The notes under the pieces were generated by a model. The model searched no databases. It saw only the letters and a program-made list of their open reading frames with translations, and was not told the DNA's origin. The translations under genes and the position numbers were made by a program. Of a DNA stretch of 64,000 nt, positions 50,778 to 58,908 are shown piece by piece. Position 1 is the stretch's first letter, and the number at the start of each line of letters is the position of its first letter. Source of the stretch: Bacteroidales bacterium (GTDB lineage Bacteria; Bacteroidota; Bacteroidia; Bacteroidales; UBA932); the NCBI GenBank assembly GCA_016281015.1, contig JAEEHS010000027.1, forward strand, positions 1 through 64,000, in the 5' to 3' direction.

Positions 50778-52199
50778 ATGAAACGTCGTGACTTTCTGAA
50801 ATCCTGTTCCCTGGCAGCCGCCGGGAGCGCCCTGCTGTCTCCCACTTCCTCTGCAGCCGGTCTCTTCGCGTTTCCCTCATCGCCGGATGATGCCCCCCTG
50901 AAGGGCCTGGACCTTAAGATCCGTTCCCTTGAGGCGGAGACGACCCGCCCCGTGACGGTCATCGTCATCGGCTGCGGCAACCGGGGCAACGTCTATGCGC
51001 GCTATGCCAAGATGTTCCCGAAGGCCATGAAAGTCGTCGGCGTTTCGGACATCCTGGACCATCGGAAAAACCGCCTCGGCGATGCCCATGACGTGGCCCC
51101 CGAGATGCGTTTCGGCCATTTCCGGGAAGTATTCGCCAGCGGAAAGAAACTCGCGGACGTCGTGGTCATCTCCACCCCGGACGACCGCCACTACGAGCCC
51201 TGCATGAAGGCCTTGGACCTGGGCTATGACGTCCTGCTGGAAAAGCCTGTCGCCCAGACCGAGAAAGAGTGCAAGGCCATCCGCGACAAGGCCCTGAAGA
51301 CCGGCCGGATCGTCGGCGTCTGCCATGTGCTCCGCTATTCGCCGTATTTCCTGGCCTTGAGGGCCGCCGTCCGCAGCGGGATGATCGGGGACGTGGTCAG
51401 CATCCAGCACATGGAACCTATCCAGTATGCCCATATGGCCCATTCCTATGTCCGCGGCAACTGGCGCAATTCCAAGGAAACCACGCCGATCATTCTGGCG
51501 AAGTCCTGCCACGACCTGGACATCCTTCGCTGGATTATCGACAAACCCTGCAAGAGCATCTCCGCCGACGGTTACCTCAGCTTCTTCAAAGCGGAAAACG
51601 CCCCTGAGGGCGCTCCGGCCTACTGCACGGACGGCTGTCCCCATGCCGACCGCTGCCCGTACAACTGCATCGACATCTACTGCCGGCAGAAGGTTCACCT
51701 CGGGGTCTTCGACCTGAACGGAAACCGGGATTCCGCATTCATTCTCAGCCGCCTCAAGGACCCCCGCTACTCCTCCTATGCCCGCTGTGTCTTCCACTGC
51801 GACAACGACCAGCCGGACCATTATGTCGCCAACATGGTCTTCGAAGACCATGTCACTGCATCCTTCACCATGGACGCCTTCGCCCCGAAGGGCGGCCGCC
51901 GCACCCGGATCATGGGCACGCTCGGCTATATCGAAGGCGACATGAAGGAATTCCGCGTCTGGGACTTCCTGACGCGGACCCCGAAGGTCTGGAACGAAAA
52001 GGTGGCGGAGATTCCGGAGTATGCCGGCAGCGGCCATGGCGGCGGTGACCTCCGCCTGCTCAGGGACTTCCTGGAGGCCGTTTCCGCCCAGGACGTGAGC
52101 CGCCTTTCGAGCAACATCGACGTGTCCATCGAGTCGCACGTGATGGGCTTTGCCGCTGAGCGCAGCCGACGCTCCGGCCGCAAGGAGAAGGTTAAGTAG
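50778..52199 (+). CDS. Gfo/Idh/MocA-family oxidoreductase, Tat-exported
   Basis: A 473-aa protein. The N-terminus MKRRDFLKSCSLAAAGSALL is a twin-arginine signal. The Rossmann domain (about 60-190) has VIVIGCGNRGNVYARYA and ends in LLEKPVAQTEKECKAI (the EKP motif). The second domain includes CHDLDILRWII with the usual catalytic His/Asp. A Cys-rich insert CTDGCPHADRCPYNC (about 288-302) may bind metal. The family oxidises or reduces sugars and related compounds with NAD(P); exported members include GH109-type glycosidases. Substrate unknown. Its stop codon abuts element B2. Confidence 0.9.
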   Translation: MKRRDFLKSCSLAAAGSALLSPTSSAAGLFAFPSSPDDAPLKGLDLKIRSLEAETTRPVTVIVIGCGNRGNVYARYAKMFPKAMKVVGVSDILDHRKNRLGDAHDVAPEMRFGHFREVFASGKKLADVVVISTPDDRHYEPCMKALDLGYDVLLEKPVAQTEKECKAIRDKALKTGRIVGVCHVLRYSPYFLALRAAVRSGMIGDVVSIQHMEPIQYAHMAHSYVRGNWRNSKETTPIILAKSCHDLDILRWIIDKPCKSISADGYLSFFKAENAPEGAPAYCTDGCPHADRCPYNCIDIYCRQKVHLGVFDLNGNRDSAFILSRLKDPRYSSYARCVFHCDNDQPDHYVANMVFEDHVTASFTMDAFAPKGGRRTRIMGTLGYIEGDMKEFRVWDFLTRTPKVWNEKVAEIPEYAGSGHGGGDLRLLRDFLEAVSAQDVSRLSSNIDVSIESHVMGFAAERSRRSGRKEKVK

Positions 52200-52310
52200 C
52201 GTGTTTTCTAAAATGTTGATTATTATACTGTTATCGAAAATTGGTTGGTCAATCTGAACCAACCAATTTTCGATATCCCGCTGTGGATCATTAACTTATA
52301 AATTACGGCC
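52198..52310. repeat. Family-B element B2, left of RAYT B
   Basis: A 113-bp element with ends AGCGTGTTTTCTAA and AATTACGGCC. The central palindrome is perfect, with 15-bp arms TCGAAAATTGGTTGG (52234-52248, inverted at 52259-52273). Same orientation as B1, opposite to B3. Confidence 0.85.
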
Positions 52311-52441
52311 TCTGAGAGGGTAATTCGTGGCTTCAGTCATGTTCATCCGTGGAGCATTGGTTATCTACAAATATATGTCAAAAGTATTGTTTTATTGAAA
52401 GATATTCCCGACATTAGCAAGGTGAAAAGATGTTGACTGCC

Positions 52442-53404
52442 ATGAAGAGTCGGAAAAGAATAGTCCAGAAGGGAATCCTGAATCATTGTTACCAGCGGAC
52501 GGCCGAAGGGGTGGTGATATTCTATTGTATATCAGACTATTTGGTCTGGTTTACAACCTTATGCGTCACCGCGGTGAAACATCGTGTTACGGTCCTGTCC
52601 GTTGCGATGATGCCGGATCATCTCCATCAATCTGTCGTCGCAGACAGCAGGAGAGAACTGTCAGCCTTTATCGGCGAAGTCACCAGTCGCTTTTCCGTGG
52701 CCCACAATGGTACCTGTCATTACACAGGCGCCCTGTTTGAGCACCCATATGGAAGCGCACCCAAATATGGAGACAAGAAGGCGCGGACGAATCTGATCTA
52801 TGTCGGAAACAACCCGGTCGAAAGACGCCTCTGTCGCTTTGCGGAGGAGTACCGGTGGAACTTTCTGGCCTATGCAGAAAGCCCTCATCCGTTTTCGGAG
52901 CCCCTTGTTGTCCGGAAAGCGAGTCCCAAGATGAAGCGGGCCATCCGGGAAGTCCGCGCGCAGCACGCTGCCCGGCGACCCATGGTATACGGACAGTTGA
53001 AACGGCTGTTTTCAAGCCTGCAAGATTCTGAAAAAGAGCAGCTTGTCGACTTAATTGTATCGACCTACAATGTCATTGATTATGGTGCCGCCACGCGCTA
53101 TTTCGACAGTTATCAGGACATGTTGACCGCCATGCACGCTTCGACGGGGAGTGAGTACGATCTCAACGAAGTCTTTGTCGGGAAATCAGACGCCTGCTAT
53201 GACAAGATGACCGCTGTGCTACTGAAGGAGTTGGGCCTGCATGATATCCATGAGGTGCTGGGATGGAACATGGACGAGCGCGCAAAACTCATCGGAAAAC
53301 TTCAGCGATGGACAAATGCCCTGCCGGAGCAGATCGCCGCATTCCTGCGGATCCCTTTCCGACGCGAACTAACGGGACAGCAGGCGTGTTTTGTAAGTGA
53401 TTGA
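52442..53404 (+). CDS. REP-associated tyrosine transposase (RAYT B)
   Basis: A 320-aa paralogue of the RAYT at 27272, about half identical by eye. The shared blocks include GILNHCYQRT, YGSAPK, GDKKAR, STYNVIDY, TGSE and LLKELGL. The HUH motif reads HLH (MPDHLH) and the catalytic Tyr lies in LIYVGNNP. The start at 52442 aligns with RAYT A; an in-frame ATG 12 nt upstream is possible. It is flanked by inverted elements B2 and B3, with the final codons and stop inside B3. Its composition is more AT-rich than its neighbours. Confidence 0.9.
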   Translation: MKSRKRIVQKGILNHCYQRTAEGVVIFYCISDYLVWFTTLCVTAVKHRVTVLSVAMMPDHLHQSVVADSRRELSAFIGEVTSRFSVAHNGTCHYTGALFEHPYGSAPKYGDKKARTNLIYVGNNPVERRLCRFAEEYRWNFLAYAESPHPFSEPLVVRKASPKMKRAIREVRAQHAARRPMVYGQLKRLFSSLQDSEKEQLVDLIVSTYNVIDYGAATRYFDSYQDMLTAMHASTGSEYDLNEVFVGKSDACYDKMTAVLLKELGLHDIHEVLGWNMDERAKLIGKLQRWTNALPEQIAAFLRIPFRRELTGQQACFVSD

Positions 53405-53494
53405 TGCTTAGATGATTGCGCGAAATTGGTTGGCGCAAATCGACCAACCAATTTTCGACAAATAGCTATATATCAAGTAGTTAACAATCACGCC
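53383..53494. repeat. Family-B element B3, right of RAYT B
   Basis: A 112-bp element, inverted relative to B1 and B2. Outer ends GGCGTGTTTTGTAAG and AATCACGCC. The core is identical to B1 over about 42 positions. The RAYT B stop codon (53402-53404) is within its first 22 bp. Confidence 0.88.
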
Positions 53495-53551
53495 TACCAC
53501 ATACGCGCCCCACGCACGCCTCTTATGTCCCACATCACACTCCCGGAACCA

Positions 53552-53623
53552 CGCAGCCAGTTCCCCTACACCGGCCGGGTTTTTTCGCGCAGCCAGTTCC
53601 CCTACACCGGCCGGGTCTTTTCG
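53552..53623. repeat. Tandem 36-bp duplication at the end of the M24B peptidase gene
   Basis: Two adjacent 36-bp units (53552-53587 and 53588-53623) differ at one position. The peptidase stop codon is in the second unit, so the first is a copy of coding-plus-stop sequence now in the 3' untranslated region. Confidence 0.8.
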
Positions 53624-55401
53624 CGAAGCCAGGCGGCCACTTCGGCGGGGAGGCGCGGCGAAAGGGTCCGGTACACCCGCTCCTGGTAGTCGTTGAGCCA
53701 GCGAAGTTCCTCTGCCGTCAGCAGTTCCACCGCCAGGCAGGAGGTGTCGAAATGGCAGAGGGTCAGGGGTTCGAAACCGAGCCAGGAGCCAAATTCATTG
53801 TCTCCCAGCTCGCGGCAGAGCAGCAGGTTTTCGTGCCGCACGCCGTGCATCCCTTCCCGGTAGAGGCCCGGCTCGTCGGAGACGACCATCCCCGGCAGCA
53901 GCGGCTGGGAATTGTAATTCTGCCGGATGTCCTGCGGCCCCTCATGGACCCCCAGGAAGAAGCCCACGCCGTGGCCGGTCCCATGGCCGAAATTGCGCCG
54001 GGCCCGCCAGAGCGGTTCCCGGGCGAGGGCGTCGATCTGGCAGCCGGCCGTCCCGGCAGGGAACACCGCCATGGCAAGGTCGATATGCCCCTTCAGGACC
54101 AGGGTATAATCCTCCCGCTGCAGCGGCGTCACGCTTCCCAAGGGCACCGTCCGGGTGATGTCCGTCGTACCGAAAAGATACTGTCCGCCCGAATCCACCA
54201 GGTACAGTCCCTGCCTTTCCAGAAGGGCGGAACCCTGGCAGGGCGTCACATAATGCGGGAGCGCCGCACCGGGTCCATAGGCGGAGATGGTCTCGAAACT
54301 GTCGCCCCGGTAGCCGGGAATCCCGGCGCGCAGGCGTCCCAGTTCGCAGGCGGCCTCCCACTCGTTGACCTCGCCCACATGGGCCTCCAGCCAGTAGAGG
54401 AAACGTTCCATCACCAGCCCGTCCTCCAGGTGTGCCTCCTTCATCCCGTCAATCTCCGAGGCATTCTTGACCGCTTTCCACAGCGCGATGGGCAAGGTCA
54501 TCTCCACCACCTGGACCGGAGCGTCCCCGTCGTCGATGCTTTCGCGGAGATAGGTATTGATCTGGGCGGGATCCAGCGCGAGGCGGTCCACTCCTCCCTG
54601 GCGCAGGGTGGCCAGGGCAAAGGCCGCCTCGTCGTAGCCCCGGATCATCACCCCGTCCGCCTCCAGTTCCACCAGGCTCTCTTCCGTTTCCGCATCCACG
54701 TCCTCGCTCCGCCGCACGAACCAGCGGGCATCGTCCAGGGTGACCAGCAGGTAGGAAATGACGAAGGGATTGTATTCGATGTCGCTGCCCCGGACGTTCA
54801 GCAGCCAGGCAATTTCGTCCAGCGCACTGACAAAGACTGCATCCAGCTGGTGGAGGACCATCCAGCGGCGCAGGCGGTGAAGCCGACCCTCCCGGCTTTC
54901 TCCGGCGAGGTCTTCCCCGAGGGTGATGATGGGCGTCACGGGCACGGCCGGCCGGTCTTCCCACAGGGGCGAGAGCACGTCCGGTACGGTCTCGATCCGC
55001 GCCCCCGGCACCGCCTCCTGAAGCGCACGGACCGCCGCCGCGGTAAAGCAGAGCCCGTCCACGGCGATGACCGGACGGTCCCATTCGAGTGCGGCGATCC
55101 ATTCTTCGATGGACACGGCATCCGGAACCCGCAGTTTGTGGAGTTCGATGCCGGTCCCCTCCAGCTGGCGCCGGGCCTGGATGAAATAACGGGTGTCGGT
55201 CCAGAGGCCTGCATGGTCCGCCGTCACGACCAGATCGCCGGCTTCGCCGGTGAAACCCGACGCCCAGGGAACCTGTTTCCAGCGCTCGGCAGGGTATTCA
55301 CTCGCATGCGGATCCGACCCCGTCAGGATCAGGATGTCCCAACCGTTTTCCCGCATCAGGGCCCGGATGGCCGCGATACGCTCGGCAAACCTATTTTCCA
55401 T
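53602..55401 (-). CDS. Xaa-Pro aminopeptidase (M24B, three-domain APP1-like)
   Basis: A 599-aa protein of the cytosolic aminopeptidase P type with two creatinase-like N-terminal domains (about 1-290) and a metallopeptidase domain (about 300-520). Metal ligands occur in LVDSGGQYLFGTTDITRT (two Asp), HGTGHGVGFFLGVHEGPQ (His), SDEPGLYREG (Glu) and HENLLLC (Glu). A C-terminal domain, LRWLNDYQERVYRTLSPRL, is typical of the APP1 group. It cleaves N-terminal residues before proline. The start at 55401 is chosen because an earlier ATG overlaps the promoter. Confidence 0.94.
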   Translation of the reverse strand: MENRFAERIAAIRALMRENGWDILILTGSDPHASEYPAERWKQVPWASGFTGEAGDLVVTADHAGLWTDTRYFIQARRQLEGTGIELHKLRVPDAVSIEEWIAALEWDRPVIAVDGLCFTAAAVRALQEAVPGARIETVPDVLSPLWEDRPAVPVTPIITLGEDLAGESREGRLHRLRRWMVLHQLDAVFVSALDEIAWLLNVRGSDIEYNPFVISYLLVTLDDARWFVRRSEDVDAETEESLVELEADGVMIRGYDEAAFALATLRQGGVDRLALDPAQINTYLRESIDDGDAPVQVVEMTLPIALWKAVKNASEIDGMKEAHLEDGLVMERFLYWLEAHVGEVNEWEAACELGRLRAGIPGYRGDSFETISAYGPGAALPHYVTPCQGSALLERQGLYLVDSGGQYLFGTTDITRTVPLGSVTPLQREDYTLVLKGHIDLAMAVFPAGTAGCQIDALAREPLWRARRNFGHGTGHGVGFFLGVHEGPQDIRQNYNSQPLLPGMVVSDEPGLYREGMHGVRHENLLLCRELGDNEFGSWLGFEPLTLCHFDTSCLAVELLTAEELRWLNDYQERVYRTLSPRLPAEVAAWLREKTRPV

Positions 55402-55410
55402 GGCAGCGTT

Positions 55411-55442
55411 TTTGTCTTTTTCCACAAATATAGATATATTTG
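55411..55442. promoter_or_regulatory. Palindromic divergent promoter (M24B peptidase / coiled-coil operon)
   Basis: The minus-strand box TATATTTG (55424-55431) and plus-strand box TATATTTG (55435-55442) are 2-3 bp apart and form a palindrome. TTTG at 55411-55414 lies 20 bp before the plus box, an exact consensus. Confidence 0.7.
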
Positions 55443-55466
55443 CAAGAATGAAAAAATAATACCGTC

Positions 55467-56381
55467 ATGACAGAAGATCCCCTCGAGAGAATCGAGCGCG
55501 AAGAGCGCGAAAAGAAAGAGCGCAACAACAGTCTGAAGACCACGACCGTCATCCTGGCCCTTGTGGCCGTCGCCCTGGGCGGCGCCCTGGCCTGGACCAT
55601 GATGAAAAACCGGGGCATGGTCCGCGAACTGGAGACCGACAAGGCGGAGCTGACCGAACAGGTCATGGCTTTCCGCGATTCCCTCTCCACGATGCACTCC
55701 AATTACGATGAAATCAACGCCCAGCTGGACACCTCCCGCGAACAGGTGGCCCTGCTGATTGAGAAACTCTCCAAGACAGAAGCTTCCAACCGGGCCCAGA
55801 TGCGCCGTTATGAAAAGGAACTCGGCACGCTCCGGTCCATCATGAAAGGCTATATTGTCCAGATTGACTCGCTCAACACCCTCAACAAACGCCTGACCGC
55901 AGACGCCGCGGCCGCCCGCCGCGAAGCCGCCGAAGCCCGCCAGGCCAACGAGAACCTCGCCCAGCAAGTGGCCGGCCTCAACCAGCAGGTTTCCGCCGGC
56001 AAGACCCTCAAAGCCCGCGGCCTCTCCCTGGTGGGCCACATGGCCAACGACAAGGCCTCCGACCGCCACAGCAGAGTCAAATACCTGACCCTCAACCTGT
56101 CCCTGCTGGAGAACGAAATCGCCGAGCGCGGTCCCGTGACCATCTACATCCGGATCAAGGACCCGAACGACATCCTGCTGGTGAACAACGCCTCCACCTC
56201 CTTCACCGTCGGCGGACAGCCCCTCCAGGCCTCTGCCTCCCGCGAAGTGGACTATGAAGGCGGCGAACTGGACGTCACCATCTACATGAACGGCGTAGAG
56301 GAATTCATCAAGGGTATCTATACGGCCGAAGCCTACACGGAAAAAGGCCTTCTCGGCCGGGCTGAACTGATGCTGCGATGA
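55467..56381 (+). CDS. Membrane-anchored coiled-coil protein
   Basis: A 304-aa protein. A charged cytoplasmic start (about 1-22) precedes one membrane helix (about 25-45: TTVILALVAVALGGALAWTM). A long coiled coil follows (about 50-180, heptads of Leu, Ala and charged residues), then a C-terminal beta-rich domain (about 190-304: VKYLTLNLSLLENEIAERG, VTIYIRIKDPNDILL). I recognise it as a conserved Bacteroidota protein without known function. The C-terminal domain probably lies in the periplasm. The hemW start overlaps its stop by 4 nt. Confidence 0.85.
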   Translation: MTEDPLERIEREEREKKERNNSLKTTTVILALVAVALGGALAWTMMKNRGMVRELETDKAELTEQVMAFRDSLSTMHSNYDEINAQLDTSREQVALLIEKLSKTEASNRAQMRRYEKELGTLRSIMKGYIVQIDSLNTLNKRLTADAAAARREAAEARQANENLAQQVAGLNQQVSAGKTLKARGLSLVGHMANDKASDRHSRVKYLTLNLSLLENEIAERGPVTIYIRIKDPNDILLVNNASTSFTVGGQPLQASASREVDYEGGELDVTIYMNGVEEFIKGIYTAEAYTEKGLLGRAELMLR

Positions 56382-57454
56382 TCTACATCCACGTCCCCTT
56401 CTGCCAGCGTTTCTGCACCTACTGTGACTTCTATTCAGAAATCCATTCGGAGCAGAAGGCAGCGCTTTGGGGCGATGCGGTGTGCGCGGAAATCCGCCGG
56501 CGCAACGCGGAGATTGACGATCGCGTCAAAACCCTGTATTTCGGTGGCGGCACTCCTTCGGTGCTGCCGCTTTCCATTTTGTCGAAAATCCTGATCGCCC
56601 TGGACGAAACCGGCCATGGCGGGCCTTATACGGAGTTTACCCTGGAGGCCAATCCCGATGACATATGCGCAAGAGGGGTGGGCTATGTCCGGAGTCTCCT
56701 TGCGCTGGGAATGAACCGGCTGAGCATCGGCGTTCAGTCCTTTGACGACACCCTCCTTGGGTGGATGAACCGCCGCCACGATGCCGAAGGCGCCCGGGAA
56801 GCCATCCGCATCGCCCGGGAAGCCGGCGTTCAGAACCTCAGCATCGACCTCATTTTCGGTCTTTCGAACCTCTCGGATGCGGTTTGGGAGGCGACCATCC
56901 GGGAAGCCCTGGCGCAGCAAGTCGAACACATCTCCTGCTACCAGCTGACCATCGAAGGAGAGAGCGTCCTCGCCGGGATGCTCGCCGATGGACGATACAC
57001 CCAGGCGGACGAGGACCAGTGCCGGCGCCAGTACGAAACCCTCTGCCGCCTTCTCGGCGAGGCCGGCTACCACCACTACGAAATCTCGAATTTCGCCCGT
57101 CCCGGATTCGAGGCCGTCCATAACAGCGGCTACTGGAACCGGACGCCCTATGTCGGCTTCGGCCCCTCCGCCCATTCCTTCGACGGCCGCTCCCGCTCCT
57201 GGAACGAAAACGTCCTCACGGGGTACAAGCGGACGAAAGAGGTCCTTTCCGAAGAGGACGCCGCCGTCGAGACTGTCATGTTGTCACTCCGGCGTGACAG
57301 CGGCATTTCCTCGGAGACCTTGCATGGAATTTGCAGCGCCGAAGCCATTGAACGGCTCGTCCGAGCGGGTGCGCTGCAGCGCATCGGGGACCGCTACCGG
57401 ATCCCGGAAGACCACTTCTTCGTCTCGGACGAGATTATCCGCGAATTGGTTTAA
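56378..57454 (+). CDS. hemW: HemW-type radical SAM protein
   Basis: A 358-aa protein. The radical-SAM cluster is CQRFCTYCDF (Cys9, Cys13, Cys16), without the extra Cys of HemN, which points to the HemW group. LYFGGGTPSVL, FTLEANPD, RLSIGVQSFDD and YEISNFARPG are family blocks, and the C-terminal HemN_C region is present. HemW binds heme and acts as a heme chaperone; coproporphyrinogen oxidation is not expected. Often misannotated as coproporphyrinogen III oxidase. Confidence 0.93.
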   Translation: MIYIHVPFCQRFCTYCDFYSEIHSEQKAALWGDAVCAEIRRRNAEIDDRVKTLYFGGGTPSVLPLSILSKILIALDETGHGGPYTEFTLEANPDDICARGVGYVRSLLALGMNRLSIGVQSFDDTLLGWMNRRHDAEGAREAIRIAREAGVQNLSIDLIFGLSNLSDAVWEATIREALAQQVEHISCYQLTIEGESVLAGMLADGRYTQADEDQCRRQYETLCRLLGEAGYHHYEISNFARPGFEAVHNSGYWNRTPYVGFGPSAHSFDGRSRSWNENVLTGYKRTKEVLSEEDAAVETVMLSLRRDSGISSETLHGICSAEAIERLVRAGALQRIGDRYRIPEDHFFVSDEIIRELV

Positions 57455-57469
57455 AAACACTTGAATACG

Positions 57470-57649
57470 ATGAGTAGCAAATCCTTCTTCAGCCTCCTGA
57501 CCGGTCTTGCGGCCGGCGTGGCACTCGGCTTTCTCTTCGCCCCCGAAAAAGGCGAGAAGACCCGGAAAAAAGTAATGGAAAAACTGGATGAATGGGAGGA
57601 GTGCCTCCGTGCGGAGAAAGCGGCCGCAGAGGAGAGTCCCAATGAGTGA
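57470..57649 (+). CDS. YtxH-domain small membrane protein
   Basis: A 59-aa protein with an N-terminal membrane helix SLLTGLAAGVALGFLFAP, then a charged helix with KGEKTRKKVMEKLDEWEE, the YtxH pattern. Often stress-associated, function unclear. The ATG at 57470 is chosen over an earlier TTG. The stop overlaps the ATG of the next gene (ATGAGTGA). Confidence 0.85.
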   Translation: MSSKSFFSLLTGLAAGVALGFLFAPEKGEKTRKKVMEKLDEWEECLRAEKAAAEESPNE

Positions 57650-58004
57650 GTTTACCCGTCCCGCCGAGCAGCTCAGCACCGAGGTCCGCAGCTATGTGGA
57701 CCTGAAAGTGGATGAGCTGAAGCTCAAGACCGCCCGGGGGCTTTCGCTGAGTGTCTCCCGGATTCTCGGCGTCATCCTGATTCTGGGCGTGGTGACGACC
57801 CTCCTGCTCGTGCTCGCTTTCGGGGTTGTACTGGTCGTGGGAGACCTGATCCATAGTTACGGCGGCGCCGCCTTCATCGTCGCCGGCGTGCTGGCCGTCA
57901 TCCTGGGCGTGCTCCTGCTCCTTCGCGAGCGGCTCTTCCGAAACAGCTTCGTCCCGCTCTTTGTCAAACTTTTCTTCCCGGAAGACGATGGAGAGGAAGT
58001 ATAA
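57642..58004 (+). CDS. Phage-holin-superfamily-6/YqjE-like membrane protein
   Basis: A 120-aa protein. An amphipathic start (about 1-35) is followed by two membrane helices (VSRILGVILILGVVTTLLLV and GGAAFIVAGVLAVILGVLLLL) with a short loop. The layout matches the PhageHol_3_6/YqjE family of housekeeping membrane proteins, not a phage holin. It sits between YtxH and an 80-aa partner with overlapping ends, an order seen with YqjD/ElaB-like genes elsewhere. Confidence 0.8.
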   Translation: MSEFTRPAEQLSTEVRSYVDLKVDELKLKTARGLSLSVSRILGVILILGVVTTLLLVLAFGVVLVVGDLIHSYGGAAFIVAGVLAVILGVLLLLRERLFRNSFVPLFVKLFFPEDDGEEV

Positions 58005-58230
58005 CCAGATCCGCAGCATCGAGGAGCTGGACGATGCAATCCGCCTCCTTTCGGCCCACACCCGCAGGCAAAGCGTCCGCGTCCGGCGGCAGCTTTCTTC
58101 CCTGGAATCGGTCTACACCCCGCAGAACCTGCTGACGGAAGGATTCCGCCGCATGACCCATTCCGTCACCTTCTACGGCGCCGCCCTGTCGGTCATCAGT
58201 TTTGTCCGCAAACGCCTCCGCAAAAAATGA
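57988..58230 (+). CDS. Small protein in the YtxH-YqjE cluster
   Basis: An 80-aa basic protein. SIEELDDAIRLLSAHTRRQS and VRRQLSSLESVYTP form helices, and the C-terminal VTFYGAALSVISFVRKRLRKK has one possible membrane helix with a basic end. No family that I recognise with certainty. It resembles the third gene of YqjCDEK-like clusters in position only. Overlaps its upstream neighbour by 17 nt and its downstream neighbour by 4 nt. Confidence 0.75.
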   Translation: MERKYNQIRSIEELDDAIRLLSAHTRRQSVRVRRQLSSLESVYTPQNLLTEGFRRMTHSVTFYGAALSVISFVRKRLRKK

Positions 58231-58676
58231 AATACCTCGTCCGCGCCCTCAAATATTTCGTCCAGATTTCCCTCATCATGGCCCTTATCCTAGGAGCCCT
58301 GATGCTTTCCGGGGTGATTTCGAAAGACATCAACGTCGCCTTCCAGAAGGGATGGACCTCGGTCGGCTACATCGCCCTCATGTTTGCCGGCGTATCCGCC
58401 TTCTACCCCCTTTTCGGCTACACCCGGCGGCGCATCGTCGCTCCCGGCGACCCGGCGGAGTACCGGAGCCTCATCCAGGAGGCCTTCCGGGACCGCGGCT
58501 ACCTCCCGGACGGGGAGGGCGCCTTCCGCTCCGCTTCCACATGGATGCGCATCACCCGCCTCTGGGAAGACCGCATCACGGTAACCCCCATTCTCGGTGG
58601 CTTCGAACTGGAAGGCCTCGCCCGCGATCTCGCCCGCGTCGCCTCCAGCATCGAACACCGAATATCAACACCCTAA
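58227..58676 (+). CDS. Uncharacterised two-helix membrane protein
   Basis: A 149-aa protein. Two membrane helices (FVQISLIMALILGALMLSG and VGYIALMFAGVSAFYPLFGY) are followed by an ~85-residue soluble domain (GDPAEYRSLIQEAFRDRGYLP, WEDRITVTPILGGFELEGL). It is a conserved-looking Bacteroidota protein, function unknown. Last member of the overlapping small-membrane-protein run. Confidence 0.78.
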   Translation: MKYLVRALKYFVQISLIMALILGALMLSGVISKDINVAFQKGWTSVGYIALMFAGVSAFYPLFGYTRRRIVAPGDPAEYRSLIQEAFRDRGYLPDGEGAFRSASTWMRITRLWEDRITVTPILGGFELEGLARDLARVASSIEHRISTP

Positions 58677-58680
58677 TACC

Positions 58681-58908
58681 ATGGAAACCGACACACAAAA
58701 ATTCAAGACCGTCGCTACGTTCCTGGAACGCGTCCAGGCCGACATGGCCGTCGCCCTGCTCGGCGACAACGGAATTCCCGCCGGCGTTTTCGGCGCCGAC
58801 TCGTCCTACCCCTCCCTGGGCTATGCCAGCCCCATCGAGGTAAAAGTCAACGAAAGTGATTACGACGCGGCGATGACCATCTTGGCCGCCGCAGACAAGG
58901 CGGAGTAA
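58681..58908 (+). CDS. DUF2007-like protein
   Basis: A 75-aa soluble protein of mixed alpha/beta structure (TFLERVQADMAVALLGDNGIPAGVFGAD, IEVKVNESDYDAAMTIL), resembling the DUF2007 putative signal-transducing domain. No partner domain. It overlaps the convergent DUF3109 gene by 49 nt, a fairly large overlap that may couple their expression. Confidence 0.75.
   Translation: METDTQKFKTVATFLERVQADMAVALLGDNGIPAGVFGADSSYPSLGYASPIEVKVNESDYDAAMTILAAADKAE

Noticed and set aside
56378..57454. Coproporphyrinogen III oxidase (HemN)
   Set aside because: The cluster motif lacks the fourth cysteine of HemN (CxxxCxxCxF here), which indicates HemW.
57642..58004. Prophage holin
   Set aside because: The neighbours are YtxH and other housekeeping small membrane genes; no lysin, terminase or phage structural gene is present.
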